Below, piece after piece: positions 10,369 to 20,639 of a DNA stretch of 64,000 nucleotides. Below the pieces are notes generated by a model. That model was not told the origin of the DNA. It worked only from the letters and a program-made list of their open reading frames with translations, and searched no databases. The number at the start of each line of letters is the position of its first letter. Positions within the stretch are counted from its first letter, which is position 1. Source of the stretch: Ryuthela nishihirai (Eukaryota > Arthropoda > Arachnida > Araneae > Heptathelidae). The stretch covers positions 14,612,001-14,676,000 of the forward strand of contig JAWZYU010000001.1 of NCBI GenBank assembly GCA_038380435.1. Direction: 5' to 3'. Made by a program: the position numbers and the translations under genes.

Positions 10369-11211
10369 CCAACCCGGGAATGTGATAAGTTTGTTTAATT
10401 ATCAGATTTAAAGTTGTTGCACAGTGGATCAAAGCTAAATATTTGGGAAACATTTTACAGTACGTGTTAACCTTAAATGGATCTAAGCAAACTGCAGTAA
10501 TTGTCCACCAATTTACAGTAATCTTTAGCCAATCACTGTTTCGAGTATCCGCGAGTATTTGGCCTCGACATTTCGTGTTCTATTCGAAAACAAGGCTAAT
10601 TTTAGCCCACTGCAACGTGATGCATGATATTATCAATTCGAGGGGGAATATTTCTATTATCGGAGGTCGAAAGTTTTTTTCTGGTGCAGCAGGAACCAAA
10701 GTACCTAATTTGGTATTGGAGTAGTTTTCTGATAAAGTATATCCAGATTTCTGCTCTATACAGAAGAAAGCGGATGTCCATTAATTTTGAAAAAGAAGCT
10801 GTAAATTCTTTATTATGGGTTGTTTTTTCTTGAATTACATTTGAATAAGCTCTGAATTCTTCTGTTAATTATGAATGGAGCTTAGGGAAACAGTTCTGGA
10901 GGTGTGCAAAGGCCCATAAAATCTATTGGGTTGAATATTTGACAGCTGGTGTTCAAATACAAAATACAAAATACCTCACTTCTTTCTCCTGACAGGAGTT
11001 GCTAATAAAAGTTGCAAAATATACTTCGAAATGAAGGAGAATGGGTGCAAAAATATGTACTATAAAAAGTTTAATATTTAGGTAACTGGCTATTGTTTAT
11101 CTACATAGTGAGGGTGTAACAACATAATCAGCAAAATTTCTTTGTAAAAAATGTTCAAGTAGTAGAAAAAACATTAGTGCACGTAAAAACCATTTTCAAT
11201 TCTTAAACTTT
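10369..11211. other. Unassigned DNA
   Basis: Short frames at 10443-10724 and 10624-10833 show no motif I know. I see no repeat family or RNA signature. Confidence 0.4.
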
Positions 11212-11225
11212 CTACTTTGACAGTT

Positions 11226-11616
11226 GGGGTGTTGGGTTGTTTTACCTCTGAGCGGCACTTTTTTTCACACCATGGGCTAAATGGCCAGGCCACAAGGACC
11301 CCGAAGGTTCAGAGAAGGTTGGGGGAGGGGACCCACTGGAACTGCTGTTGGGAGACAGATGGTAGCCTCCCGTCAAGGCCATCCAGAGTGTTCTTTAACG
11401 TGCACAGGGTATGGCTCTCCCGCACACGGGGCCACGGCTTAACTTCCCATCCGACAGACGGCGGCCTTTCCAAGCCCATCGGTGTCCCCTACTGACCGTG
11501 GGCAGGGCGGGGAATTTTGCGGAGATAAATCTCAACGCTGACCCAGCTGGGACTCGAACCTGGGAACTACAGATTACGAGCCTGGCGCGCTACCGACTGA
11601 GCCACCCCCGCTCCTA
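11226..11616 (-). mobile_element. SINE-A, complete copy with 14-bp target duplication
   Basis: tRNA-derived SINE in minus orientation. Its head (right end here) has the A box TGGCTCAGTCGG and B box GGTTCGAGTCC; the position of the anticodon reads CGT between a T33-like and an A37-like base, which suggests a threonine tRNA ancestor. The body contains GGACGTTAAGCCGTGG-like and CACGTTAAAGAACACGCTGG blocks and the 3' end AGAGGTAAAACAACCC. The perfect direct repeat CTACTTTGACAGTT lies at 11212-11225 and 11617-11630. There is no poly(A) tail. Confidence 0.93.
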
Positions 11617-11630
11617 CTACTTTGACAGTT

Positions 11631-12261
11631 TTTTAAATTTTTAGTATTGTTAACTTAAGGAGATGTTATTGATGGCACGATTTTAGTGTTTAGTCTAAAT
11701 GCATTCTTAAATGAAGTTTTAAATGAGTGATGTATCAAAAGTAATAGCTTTTAATAAAAGAAATATATTTTCAATTTTTTTTTAAAAGTCAAGAGAAAAA
11801 ACATTCAGATGAAAAAAATTATATACGTAAATTTCATACTTTGATCTTAAAGGTCTAAAAATGTAACATTAATTAAATCGAAGTTTTTATAATTGTTAAG
11901 CTAGAAGTGTGAATTTAAGCATGCTTCTCAAGGATCACTTTCTTCAATCTTAAATTTTACATAGGCCCTCACTATCCGCGAGTTAAATTTAAATAAGCAA
12001 AGTAACTGCTCCTATCCCCGGTTGGGAGGGATTGCTGCATTTAGGAACACGGAAAGTGTTATTGCATCGTCCAGTTTATAGTAGTTGTCTGCATCAGACT
12101 GCCATGAAGAGAAATCCATTGACGATAACCGTGAAGCAGTTTGTGTGTTGGGAGGGGAGACTTGCAACGTGCAAAGACTGAAAAAACTTTTCCTTCTTCG
12201 ATTTCCAAACTAGAGACTTTCAGTTCCTAGTTTTGGATAATAGGCAAGAGATCATTTAAGG
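11631..12261. other. Unassigned AT-rich DNA
   Basis: No recognisable feature between the SINE-A target duplication and the hAT-type MITE. Confidence 0.4.
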
Positions 12262-12425
12262 CAGTGGTTCTCAACCTTTTGTGCCCCTGGAAATGTGTAT
12301 GTAACTGCGCACTCTTTGTACAATAGATGAAACTATAGTTATAATATAACAATGGGAATAAAACTTTGTTACTAGATCTAGCGACTTTTGAGCTCTCACG
12401 GCGTACACCACGTTGAGAACCCCTA
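12262..12425. mobile_element. hAT-type MITE, 164 bp
   Basis: The left terminus CAGTGGTTCTCAACC and the right terminus CGTTGAGAACCCCTA (inverted) form terminal inverted repeats of the kind widespread in non-autonomous hAT elements of animals. The flanking octamers ATTTAAGG and TTCTAAGG agree at six of eight positions, consistent with a decayed 8-bp hAT target duplication. No coding capacity. Confidence 0.75.
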
Positions 12426-12926
12426 TTCTAAGGAAAGAAGCTCCTATCTTCATTCTTCATTACAGTAAACCAGCGTGTTCATGATACATGCAGAAGCCCG
12501 CAGAGGGTGGAAGACCTCACCACCAATGACGACGCTTGTTCGTCACTATCATCGATGATAACATTCTTAACGAAGACAACCCTGGAACAGCTGAACGCCG
12601 TTTGGATTCGGCATTGTTCAAGAGGAAGAGAACATAAGTGGATGAATCATGACACTAAATACTTTAAATGACTTTTTTTTAATTGCGACTCATTTTTAAT
12701 ATTTGGAAGTGTTGGCAACAGTTATATCAATGTTTGATGGCGCCTACAGGCTGATAAAGCACCTATAAGGTAGAGATTGGTCAATTCTAAATTGGGCACC
12801 ATGTTTTGTCGTCGCTCGGATTGTTAGGCATCCAAAACTGAATGCTATTGCACTATTGCTTATGAATTTGGGAAAATCACACAATTATATTCCATCCAGA
12901 TTTCAGTGCTAATTACTGGATTTCTG

Positions 12927-13187
12927 GGTTGTTTTACCACTGAGAGGAACTTTTTTGCCCACAATGGGTTAAATGGCCAGATCACAAGGAGCCCGAATAT
13001 TAGTACAGAGCATTAGTACAGAGAAGATTGGGAGAGGGGATCCACTGGAACAGATGTTGGGAGACAGATGGTAGCCTCCCGTCAAGACCATCCAGCGTGT
13101 TTTTTAACTGGCAGAGGATATGACTCTCCCGCACATGGAGCCACGGTTTAACATCCCATCCGACGGACGGCGACCTTTCCAAACCCA
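12927..13187 (-). mobile_element. SINE-A, head-truncated copy
   Basis: From TGGGTTGTTTTACCACTGAG to CGGCGACCTTTCCAAACCCA it matches the body and 3' part of SINE-A. The tRNA-like head is missing, as expected from incomplete reverse transcription or a later deletion. A small expansion (ATTAGTACAGAGC repeated) occurs at about 13000-13022. Confidence 0.85.
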
Positions 13188-14314
13188 GCTAATGATTGAA
13201 AACACTTTAGAAAACAGCAAAAAACGAAGAGTAAATTTTATAGCATTTTTTCCACATATGATCGCTTTTACATTGTTTCAATTAGAAAGCGCATTTGAAC
13301 CTCCGGAGCTCCTCACTTTTATCAAAAGTACTGTTACGGATGAATTAAAGATTTGAGGAAAATCTTTTTCAAAACTTACTTGATTTACCTAGTTTTTTTT
13401 CGCTTGCCATTTGTAGACTTCAGATTTTTTTAGCAATGAATTAATCAAAATGATTCTGCCAGTGTATCTGCCAAACTCGTGGTCGATCATAACATTGATA
13501 TATCCAATATGTATAAAGTAGACGATCTGTAAAAAAATAGAGAGGTGTTTGGGCAAGTGACTCGATTGATCCGGAAAAAAATAAGGAGAGCACCTCCTAG
13601 ATCTGGCCCTGTATATAGACGATTCTGTTTGTGCTTGTGAGTATGAGGGGATAGTAGTGACAGGGAATTACAGTAATTCTAACTATGATGCAGATATTGC
13701 AGAGTTCTAGAAATTTGAACCTAGGCCTAATGTGGGTTGTAGATCTTTGAAAAAATTAAAAATTTGACCTCTGACGTGTCCTTTAAGGTCAAATAAAGAG
13801 CTCACATGTAGGTCAGAGATTAATCTACAAATGCTAGAAACGTAAAAATTAGCTTTTAGGGGTATTTCAGATTGCAAATTTCAGAAATGACACGAAAGTT
13901 TGATCCGGAGAGTCCTTCTAGGTCAAAGGTCAATTTTTCGATTGCCCAGGGCTACAGAGGTGTATGCATATTGGTGCCTAGGTATATATCTGATGTTTAA
14001 GCAAGTACATTAAATCATTTTTCCTACTTCAATCATCATTGCATCGCTTTTACTGCCTTTTTCACTTCTCCTTTTTCTTCTTAATTATTTTTTTCCCCTG
14101 TGAGCTAGATTTGTAGTCTAAAAATAACGAAACGTTTTAACGTCTTCAGTGTAATATCATCACAAGATGGGGAAATAAATTTATCACAAATTTCTTATTG
14201 CAAGTTATAAACAATACTGTTTACAGATAACGGTGTATTAAGATTATAAAATGTAAGCATTTTACGGAACACGCATCCACAAAGTAAAAAGAAATGAAAA
14301 CACTTTTCATTCAC
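13188..14314. other. Unassigned DNA
   Basis: No gene recognised. The motif CTAGATCTGGCCCTG at 13597-13611 resembles motifs near 22462 and 59659 and may be the terminus of an unassigned transposon. Confidence 0.4.
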
Positions 14315-14325
14315 TATAACTAACG

Positions 14326-14715
14326 GGGGCGGGGGTGGCTCAGTCGGTAGCGCGCCTGGCTCGTAATCTGTAGTTCCCAGGTTCGAGTCCCAGCTGAGTC
14401 AGCGTTGAGATTTATCTCCGCAAAACTCCCCGCCTTGCCCAAGGTCAGTAGGGGACACCGATGGGCTTGGAAAGGCCGCCGTCCGTCGGATGGGACGTTA
14501 AGCCGTGGCCCGTGTGCGGGAGAGCCATACCCTGTGCACGTTAAAGAACACGCTGGATGGCCTTGACGGGAGGCTACCATCTGTCTCCCAACAGCAGTTC
14601 CAGTGGGTCCCCTCCCCCAACCTTCTCTGAGCCTTCGGGGTCCATGTGACCTGGCCATTTAGCCCATGGTGTGCAAAAAAAGTGCCGCTCAGAGGTAAAA
14701 CAACCCAACCCAACC
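14326..14715 (+). mobile_element. SINE-A, complete copy with 11-bp target duplication
   Basis: Plus-strand copy: tRNA-like head GGGTGGCTCAGTCGGTAGCG and GGTTCGAGTCCCAGCTG, then the body, ending GAGGTAAAACAACCCAACCC. Perfect direct repeats TATAACTAACG flank it at 14315-14325 and 14716-14726. Long open frames on its minus strand (112 and 71 codons) recur in every copy of the family and are a by-product of its GC-rich body. Confidence 0.95.
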
Positions 14716-14726
14716 TATAACTAACG

Positions 14727-17022
14727 AATTTACTTCATAACAGCGAAGTGCATTTAAACCTGCATATTGTGTATATAAAGTTGCACTCTTGACTGATGCG
14801 AAATATTTTTCACACACTTTGTCGTGGGGAGCTATTAAAGAAATAATATAGTCCAAAATATGACAGAGAAAATTTTTTTCCGATAAAGAAGGATCATTTG
14901 AAGCAATAAACAACTCCTTAGGGAATTTAATATTATTAAATTTGTTTTTTGTCTTTTCTGATTTCCGTGAAGGTAAATTCGGAAATTCTGCCAAAAACTC
15001 TTTGTCGTCTTCATTGTAATTACGGTTGCTGACATATTTTAAATATTGAATAACGCAAATTAATTTTAAAATCATCCTGAATTGTAAGATATTTGGAGTA
15101 GGGTTTTAAACTTGAAACACAGAAATCATTTTGCCAAACAATCCTGTGTGAATCTGAACGTTAAAAGAAACTTTAAAATATTTTTCTCATTTTATTACCC
15201 TACTGCTGTTGTCCATAATTTAAATGAATAAATAATACAATTTATCTGAATTTGTCCACATGCGATTTCACACTCTTGTGAAAATAATCTATTTTTATTC
15301 TTGCAGTCAATGGTTACATTATGCTCATTACGCAAGCGAATTTTACTCGGCGTTTTGTTTTCCACTTTTATACTTTTATATTTAAGCCTTATATAATCTA
15401 ATTAATCATCGGAAAAATGAAGGTTTCCTTCATTTCCCGTCAAAATAGTTTGTAATTTTTGTGTAGTAATACTTTGAACACTAAGATGGTGTAAGAGTCC
15501 ACTGAAACTTATGTAATATTGATGATGAATGAATGAAATAGATTTTATCTTTATCTTTAATATCCTTTTCTTCACAAGGAATAATTTCTGTAAATCAGTG
15601 ATGGATTTTGTGGTTAAAATTAATCCACTTTGACATGGTTCCCAGTAATCTGTAACATCAAATTTAAGTATTCAAAAACAGTAATGCAACTATTCAGAAA
15701 ACGTATTGTATTATATATGATTTATTATATTATACTAAACTATATTTCTTGATTCATAAGATGAAATCATCGTAGAACTAAGTTTATAAACCAAGAAGTT
15801 GTCATAAAAAGCATCATAATTTTCGTTGGCATAATAATGGGATATGTTCAAGCGAAATAAAATTTGTTGGTAGTTCAAAATTTTCTTGAATTTCCTTTGA
15901 AATGATAATTTTTTGTTGTTAGCTAGAGATGTTATGATATTTTTAAGGAGTGTGAGACATCAGCAAAGAACATAACTGCCTTGATTGGTCAAATCAATAA
16001 TACCATATTTTTTTCACATGGTTTGATTGCTGCTACTCATATCAGAAATGACTACTGCCACATTTAGAGCTATGGTCTTCTGTAATTTAAATGATACTGT
16101 TGACTACACTAGCAAGTTGCGATTCATCTAAATAATCATTTGCGAAGTAAAAGTCTGTTTCCAGCTACTGCATATTTAACTCAGCATGAAAGCAAAAACT
16201 CTCGTTGCAATATCAGTTTGCTTTTCCAATGTAAATAAATAATCAAAGGGTCTATAGCTGGATCAAATTCCACTCTAGGAGATATTGCCATTTCATCTAG
16301 TAAAAGGATACATTCCTTTTGTTTTCCAGACACCATAGGACCTTCTTTTGATCTTAGTATTTCAAAAACCATTGTCTGAATTGCCGCATAAAAAGCCCTT
16401 GAATCTTCGTCCTCAAAGTTCTAAGTGAAGATAAAGAAAGGATTATCCCATGTAACATCTCCTTATAACCACTTGTATTACATGCAAACCATAATTTCAA
16501 CGCTTGTTTAATAGTTCCATTACTCCATCGAAACCCTCGGGTTGATTTTAAACATAAAGAATTTATCTGATTTTGATAAAGAAATTTTTTTCAAATTTTT
16601 TATAAACATGTTTGTTGTTGTCTCAGTTTACATTTATTGATATTATTCTTATGGAGATGGGTTTTCAAAAGTTTAATTTCTGACGTTTCTTTACTTATAT
16701 ATATATATTTCTTTAGAGCTTCAACTTCTTGTAGTTGGTCAATATAAGCCGGATGGGAATTATCATACTCTTTCATATGGGTAGTGATTCTGCAACTGTC
16801 AGCATTAGTACTTTGATTGGAAGCATTTTCACTTGATAAAATATTGTGCTGAACTTCACATCGAAGCATTTTGCAGTATTTATGTGCAACAAAATTTATT
16901 TCATTATTCACAAAATTCCCGTTATCACTGTCTTTGTTACAAGCCAAATATTGGCGCTTTTTATATTGTGGAATATGAGAAAGATGCACAACTATACATT
17001 TCAGTTTTAGCTTACCATCCAC
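14727..17022 (-). pseudogene. P-element / THAP9-like transposase remnant
   Basis: The recognisable core is at about 16565-16200 on the minus strand: LYQNQINSLCLKSTRGFRWS, then NGTIKQALKLWFACNTSGYK and EMLHGII, a frameshift near 16375, and LLLDEMAISPRVEFDPA. This order (FL..DQI..L..KS.RG..WS..TIKKAL.LRFACG..GY..L, then the first catalytic Asp in LxxDEMAI) is the pattern of P-element and THAP9 transposases. Further downstream on the minus strand, TLLKNIITSLANNKKLSF near 15940-15880 fits the later HLLK.IRNNL block. Upstream, the 140-codon frame 17022-16600 is in the same frame but shows no THAP zinc finger I can recognise, and the frame at 15075-14689 may be the C-terminal part. Several stops and frameshifts show that it is dead. 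Confidence 0.6.
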
Positions 17023-17435
17023 GGGGAGTTTTTCTCATTCTGATTGGTCAAAAGGATTCTAAAAAGAGAAAAATTTACAATCAATGTAAATGTGAAGCAG
17101 CATATGAGCATAATTTCTACTGTTTCCTGCATAATCAAAGACCGTAAGTCCCCTGTTTAGAAAACAACACAATTACCCGTACTTTGAACCGAAACATTTT
17201 CATATTGAAAACAAACACTGATTTTGGTTATTGAGCCGCGAGCCATACATGATGTAAACTAAAGTAGAAAATTTCTGCTATAGGAGAAATAAGTAGAAGG
17301 AAACGTTCAAGAATTTTATTTATTTTATTTAGCATGTTCTGCAAAAAAAGGTAATCTTTGAAGTTATGAAAAATAGGGATTGGTTATATTATACTGTATT
17401 ATACAATTTCCTGTTTTATCTAAACTGAAAAGAAA
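17023..17435. other. Unassigned DNA
   Basis: No feature recognised between the transposase remnant and the 78-bp satellite. Confidence 0.4.
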
Positions 17436-19313
17436 AAAACCTAAGAACGCCTTTGTAGCCAACTTTTCTGTAAATCTTTTAGATTTTGCACCCCTGTAAA
17501 GAATCCTCTCCCCACCACCTAAGAACGCCTTTGTAGCCAACTTTTCTGTAAATCTTTTAGATTTTGCACCTCTGTAAAGAATCCTCTCCCCACCACCTAA
17601 GAACGCCTTTGTAGCCAACTTTTCTGTAAATCTTTTAGATTTTGTACCCCTGTAAAGAATCCTCTCCCCACCACCTAAGAACGCCTTTGTAGCCAACTTT
17701 TCTGTAAATCTTTTAGATTTTGCACCCCTGTAAAAAATCCTCTCCCCACCACCTAAGAACGCCTTTGTAGCCAACTTTTCTGTAAATCGTTTAGATTTTG
17801 CACCCCTGTAAAAAGTCCTCTCCCCACCACCTAAGAACGCCTTTGTAGCCAACTTTTCTGTAAATCTTTTAGATTTTGCACCCCTGTAAAGAATCCTCTC
17901 CCCACCTCCTAAGAACGCCTTTGTAGCCAACTTTTCTGTAAATCTTTTAGATTTTGCACCCCTGTAAAGAATCCTCTCCCCACCACCTAAGAACGCCTTT
18001 GTAGCCAACTTTTCTGTAAATCTTTTAGATTTTGCACCCCTCTAAAGAATCCTCTCCCCACCACCTAAGAACGCCTTTGTAGTCAACTTTTCTGTAAATT
18101 ATTTAGATTTTGCACCCCTGTAAAAAATCCTCTCCCCACCACCTAAGAACGCCTTTGTAGCCAACTTTTCTGTAAATCTTTTAGATTTTGCACCCCTGTA
18201 AAGAATCCTCTCCCCACCACCTAAGAACGCCTTTGTAGCCAACTTTTCTGTAAATCTTTTAGATTTTGCACCCCTGTAAAAAATCCTCTCCCCACCACCT
18301 AAAAACGCCTTTGTAGCCAACTTTTCTGTAAATCTTTTAGATTTTGCACCCTGTAAAGAATCCTCTCCCCACCACCTAAGAACGCCTTTGTAGCCAACTT
18401 TTCTGTAAATCTTTTAGATTTTGCACCCCTGTAAAAAATCCTCTCCCCACCACCTAAGAACGCCTTTGTAGCCAACTTTTCTGTAAATCTTTTAGATTTT
18501 GCACCCCTGTAAAGAATCCTCTCCCCACCACCTAAGAACGCCTTTGTAGCCAACTTTTCTGTAAATCTTTTAGATTTGCACCCCTGTAAAGAATCCTCTC
18601 CCCACCACCTAAGAACGCCTTTGTAGCCAACTTTTCTGTAAATCTTTTAGATTTTGCACCCCTGTAAAGAATCCTCTCCCCACCACCTAAGAACGCCTTT
18701 GTAGCCAACTTTTCTGTAAATCTTTTAGATTTTGCACCCCTGTTAAGAATCCTCTCCCCACCACCTAAGAACGCCTTTGTAGCCAACTTTTCTGTAAATC
18801 TTTTAGATTTTGCACCCCTGTAAAGAATCCTCTCCCCACCTCCTAAGAACGCCTTTGTAGCCAACTTTTCTGTAAATCTTTTAGATTTTGCACCCCTGTA
18901 AAGAATCCTCTCCCCACCACCTAAGAACGCCTTTGTAGCCAACTTTTCTGTAAATCTTTTAGATTTTGCACCCCTGTAAAAAATCCTCTCACCACCACCT
19001 AAGAACGCCTTTGTAGCCAACTTTTCTGTAAATCTTTTAGATTTTGCACCCCTGTAAAGAATCCTCTCCCCACCTCCTAAGAACGCCTTTGTAGCCAACT
19101 TTTCTGTAAATCTTTTAGATTTTGCACCCCTGTAAAGAATCCTCTCCCCACCACCTAAGAACGCCTTTGTAGCCAACTTTTCTGTAAATCTTTTAGATTT
19201 TGCACCTCTGTAAAGAATCCTCTCCCCACCACCTAAGAACGCCTTTGTAGCCAACTTTTCTGTAAATCTTTTAGATTTTGCACCCTTGTAAAGAATCCTC
19301 TCCCCACCACCTG
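17436..19313. repeat. 78-bp satellite array, about 24 units
   Basis: The unit is CACCTAAGAACGCCTTTGTA, GCCAACTTTTCTGTAAATCT, TTTAGATTTTGCACCCCTGT, AAAGAATCCTCTCCCCAC (78 bp). Units differ at only a few positions, so homogenisation or expansion is recent. Recurrent variants (CACCTCC for CACCACC, AAAAAATCC for AAAGAATCC) suggest block duplications. The minus strand is open over long runs because 78 is divisible by three: it reads a 26-residue unit containing ATKAFLGGGERILYRGAKSK and RFTEKL. The frame breaks at a stop near 18043-18045, at a C deletion near 18351 and at a T deletion near 18577. Confidence 0.97.
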
Positions 19314-19344
19314 ATACAGTAGCAGTTTTGCAGATGCCCAGGTT

Positions 19345-19790
19345 GAGTAACAATTGTTAACCATTCAGTAAAGTGAGACGCACTTCTGCAATACTAAAAT
19401 GAAATACTGTAAATCTTGTATTTGAATATTTTCAGCAAAGATGTAATAATTAGCTGGTTGACAATAATTATTCATCATTTAGTGGAGAGAAATCACATAT
19501 TTAAATATTAAAGGGAAGCACGTGTGTAATGTTATGTTGCTTTATTTGAATGTTTCAGCAGAGAGTTTTGATAACGTTGATGGTTGACAACGATTTCTCG
19601 TCATTTGGTAGAGATCAAAGTGGAGTAGAATAAAGGAAGCAGCATATTAAAATTATGAAATTCATCTAATTTTTGATGAAACATATTTTGAATTTGTAAT
19701 ATTTTTCCCTTAATATTTAAATGTGCTGCTCTCTCTACTAAATGATGAATAGTTGTTGTTAACTACTAATTATTACGTATGCAAGAAAAC
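19345..19790. repeat. Cluster of diverged ~100-bp repeats, one inverted
   Basis: The stretch TGGTTGACAATAATTATTCATCATTTAGTGGAGAG near 19453 recurs in diverged form near 19580 (GTTGACAACGATT, TCGTCATTTGGTAGAGA) and in inverted form near 19720-19770 (CTCTACTAAATGATGAATAG). A fourth weak match lies at about 19358-19375 (GTTAACCATTCAGTAAAGTG). No coding content. Alignment by eye only. Confidence 0.5.
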
Positions 19791-20486
19791 ATTGAAATCC
19801 ATGCATCCAAATGCAGTAATATTTAAAATATGGTATTAGAGTCTGGTATTACAGAAGTGTTAGCATTTACATTTTCGGTAATTAAACAATTGACTTCAAT
19901 TTTTCATTTCGTGAAGAGAGAAGCGCTTTTAATATTTGTTGATAATGCATTTTATTTTCTACTTAATTTCGGAACTTCAATATGCCTCGTGCTTCACTTA
20001 GCGTATTTACAGAATTGTTTGGTAGGTAATTTTTCTGCTATTACACATGATAACCGCTGTCTTCTTGTCCCCATAGGTACAACAAAAAAAAAATGGCAGT
20101 TACCTATTGTGTAAATAAGTGTTTTATAAAAGGTCAAGTTTTATCTCTTTAAAATTTCCTTAAACGGTAGAGAATGAGAGATCTAAAGCAAACTCAGATA
20201 TTGTGATAGAATATAAGTAAAGAGAAATATAAAATATTGATAAAAATTATATTACATCTTAAGATTTTTTCGAAGGTTTCTGTTACGAAAGTTGAACATT
20301 TAAAACACTTATTTGCATTTCATTTTAATTTGTAATATAAAAATATGTATATTTTTTTCATATATTTGAACAAATTATATAAGCCGTTAAAATATCTCCT
20401 TCATGTATGACAGAGATGCAAAATTAATGCTATCAATTTTGTAACAGTCGTTTTCAGTTTAAAACGTTAATTTCTACAAAATAATT
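19791..20486. other. Unassigned AT-rich DNA
   Basis: The frame 19830-20114 shows no known motif. Nothing else stands out. Confidence 0.4.
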
Positions 20487-20520
20487 TTCCCTGGAGCAAA
20501 GCGCCTTTTGCTCCAGGGAA
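20487..20520. repeat. Perfect 14-bp hairpin
   Basis: TTCCCTGGAGCAAA and TTTGCTCCAGGGAA are exact reverse complements separated by six bases. A second short hairpin of G and C runs, GGGGGGA-ACGC-TCCCCCC, lies about 75 bases downstream (20595-20612). Neither has a U-run on its 3' side. Confidence 0.85.
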
Positions 20521-20639
20521 CTGGAACTGTTCCCAACACTGTGCAAACCTGGATCAGGATAACCTGGACAAGGATAAAAGAGGGGGCAGAAGACGGGGGG
20601 AACGCTCCCCCCAAAGTAACTCGAATTTGGCAAAATTCG

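Noticed and set aside
14320..14713. Long minus-strand frames (112 and 71 codons) with similar proteins also at 11217, 29187, 41081, 51369 and 57876
   Set aside because: All lie inside SINE-A copies. The similarity reflects the shared SINE body, and the frames differ between copies through indels.
17436..19313. CRISPR array
   Set aside because: There are no unique spacers; the entire 78-bp unit repeats. The surroundings are eukaryotic transposons.
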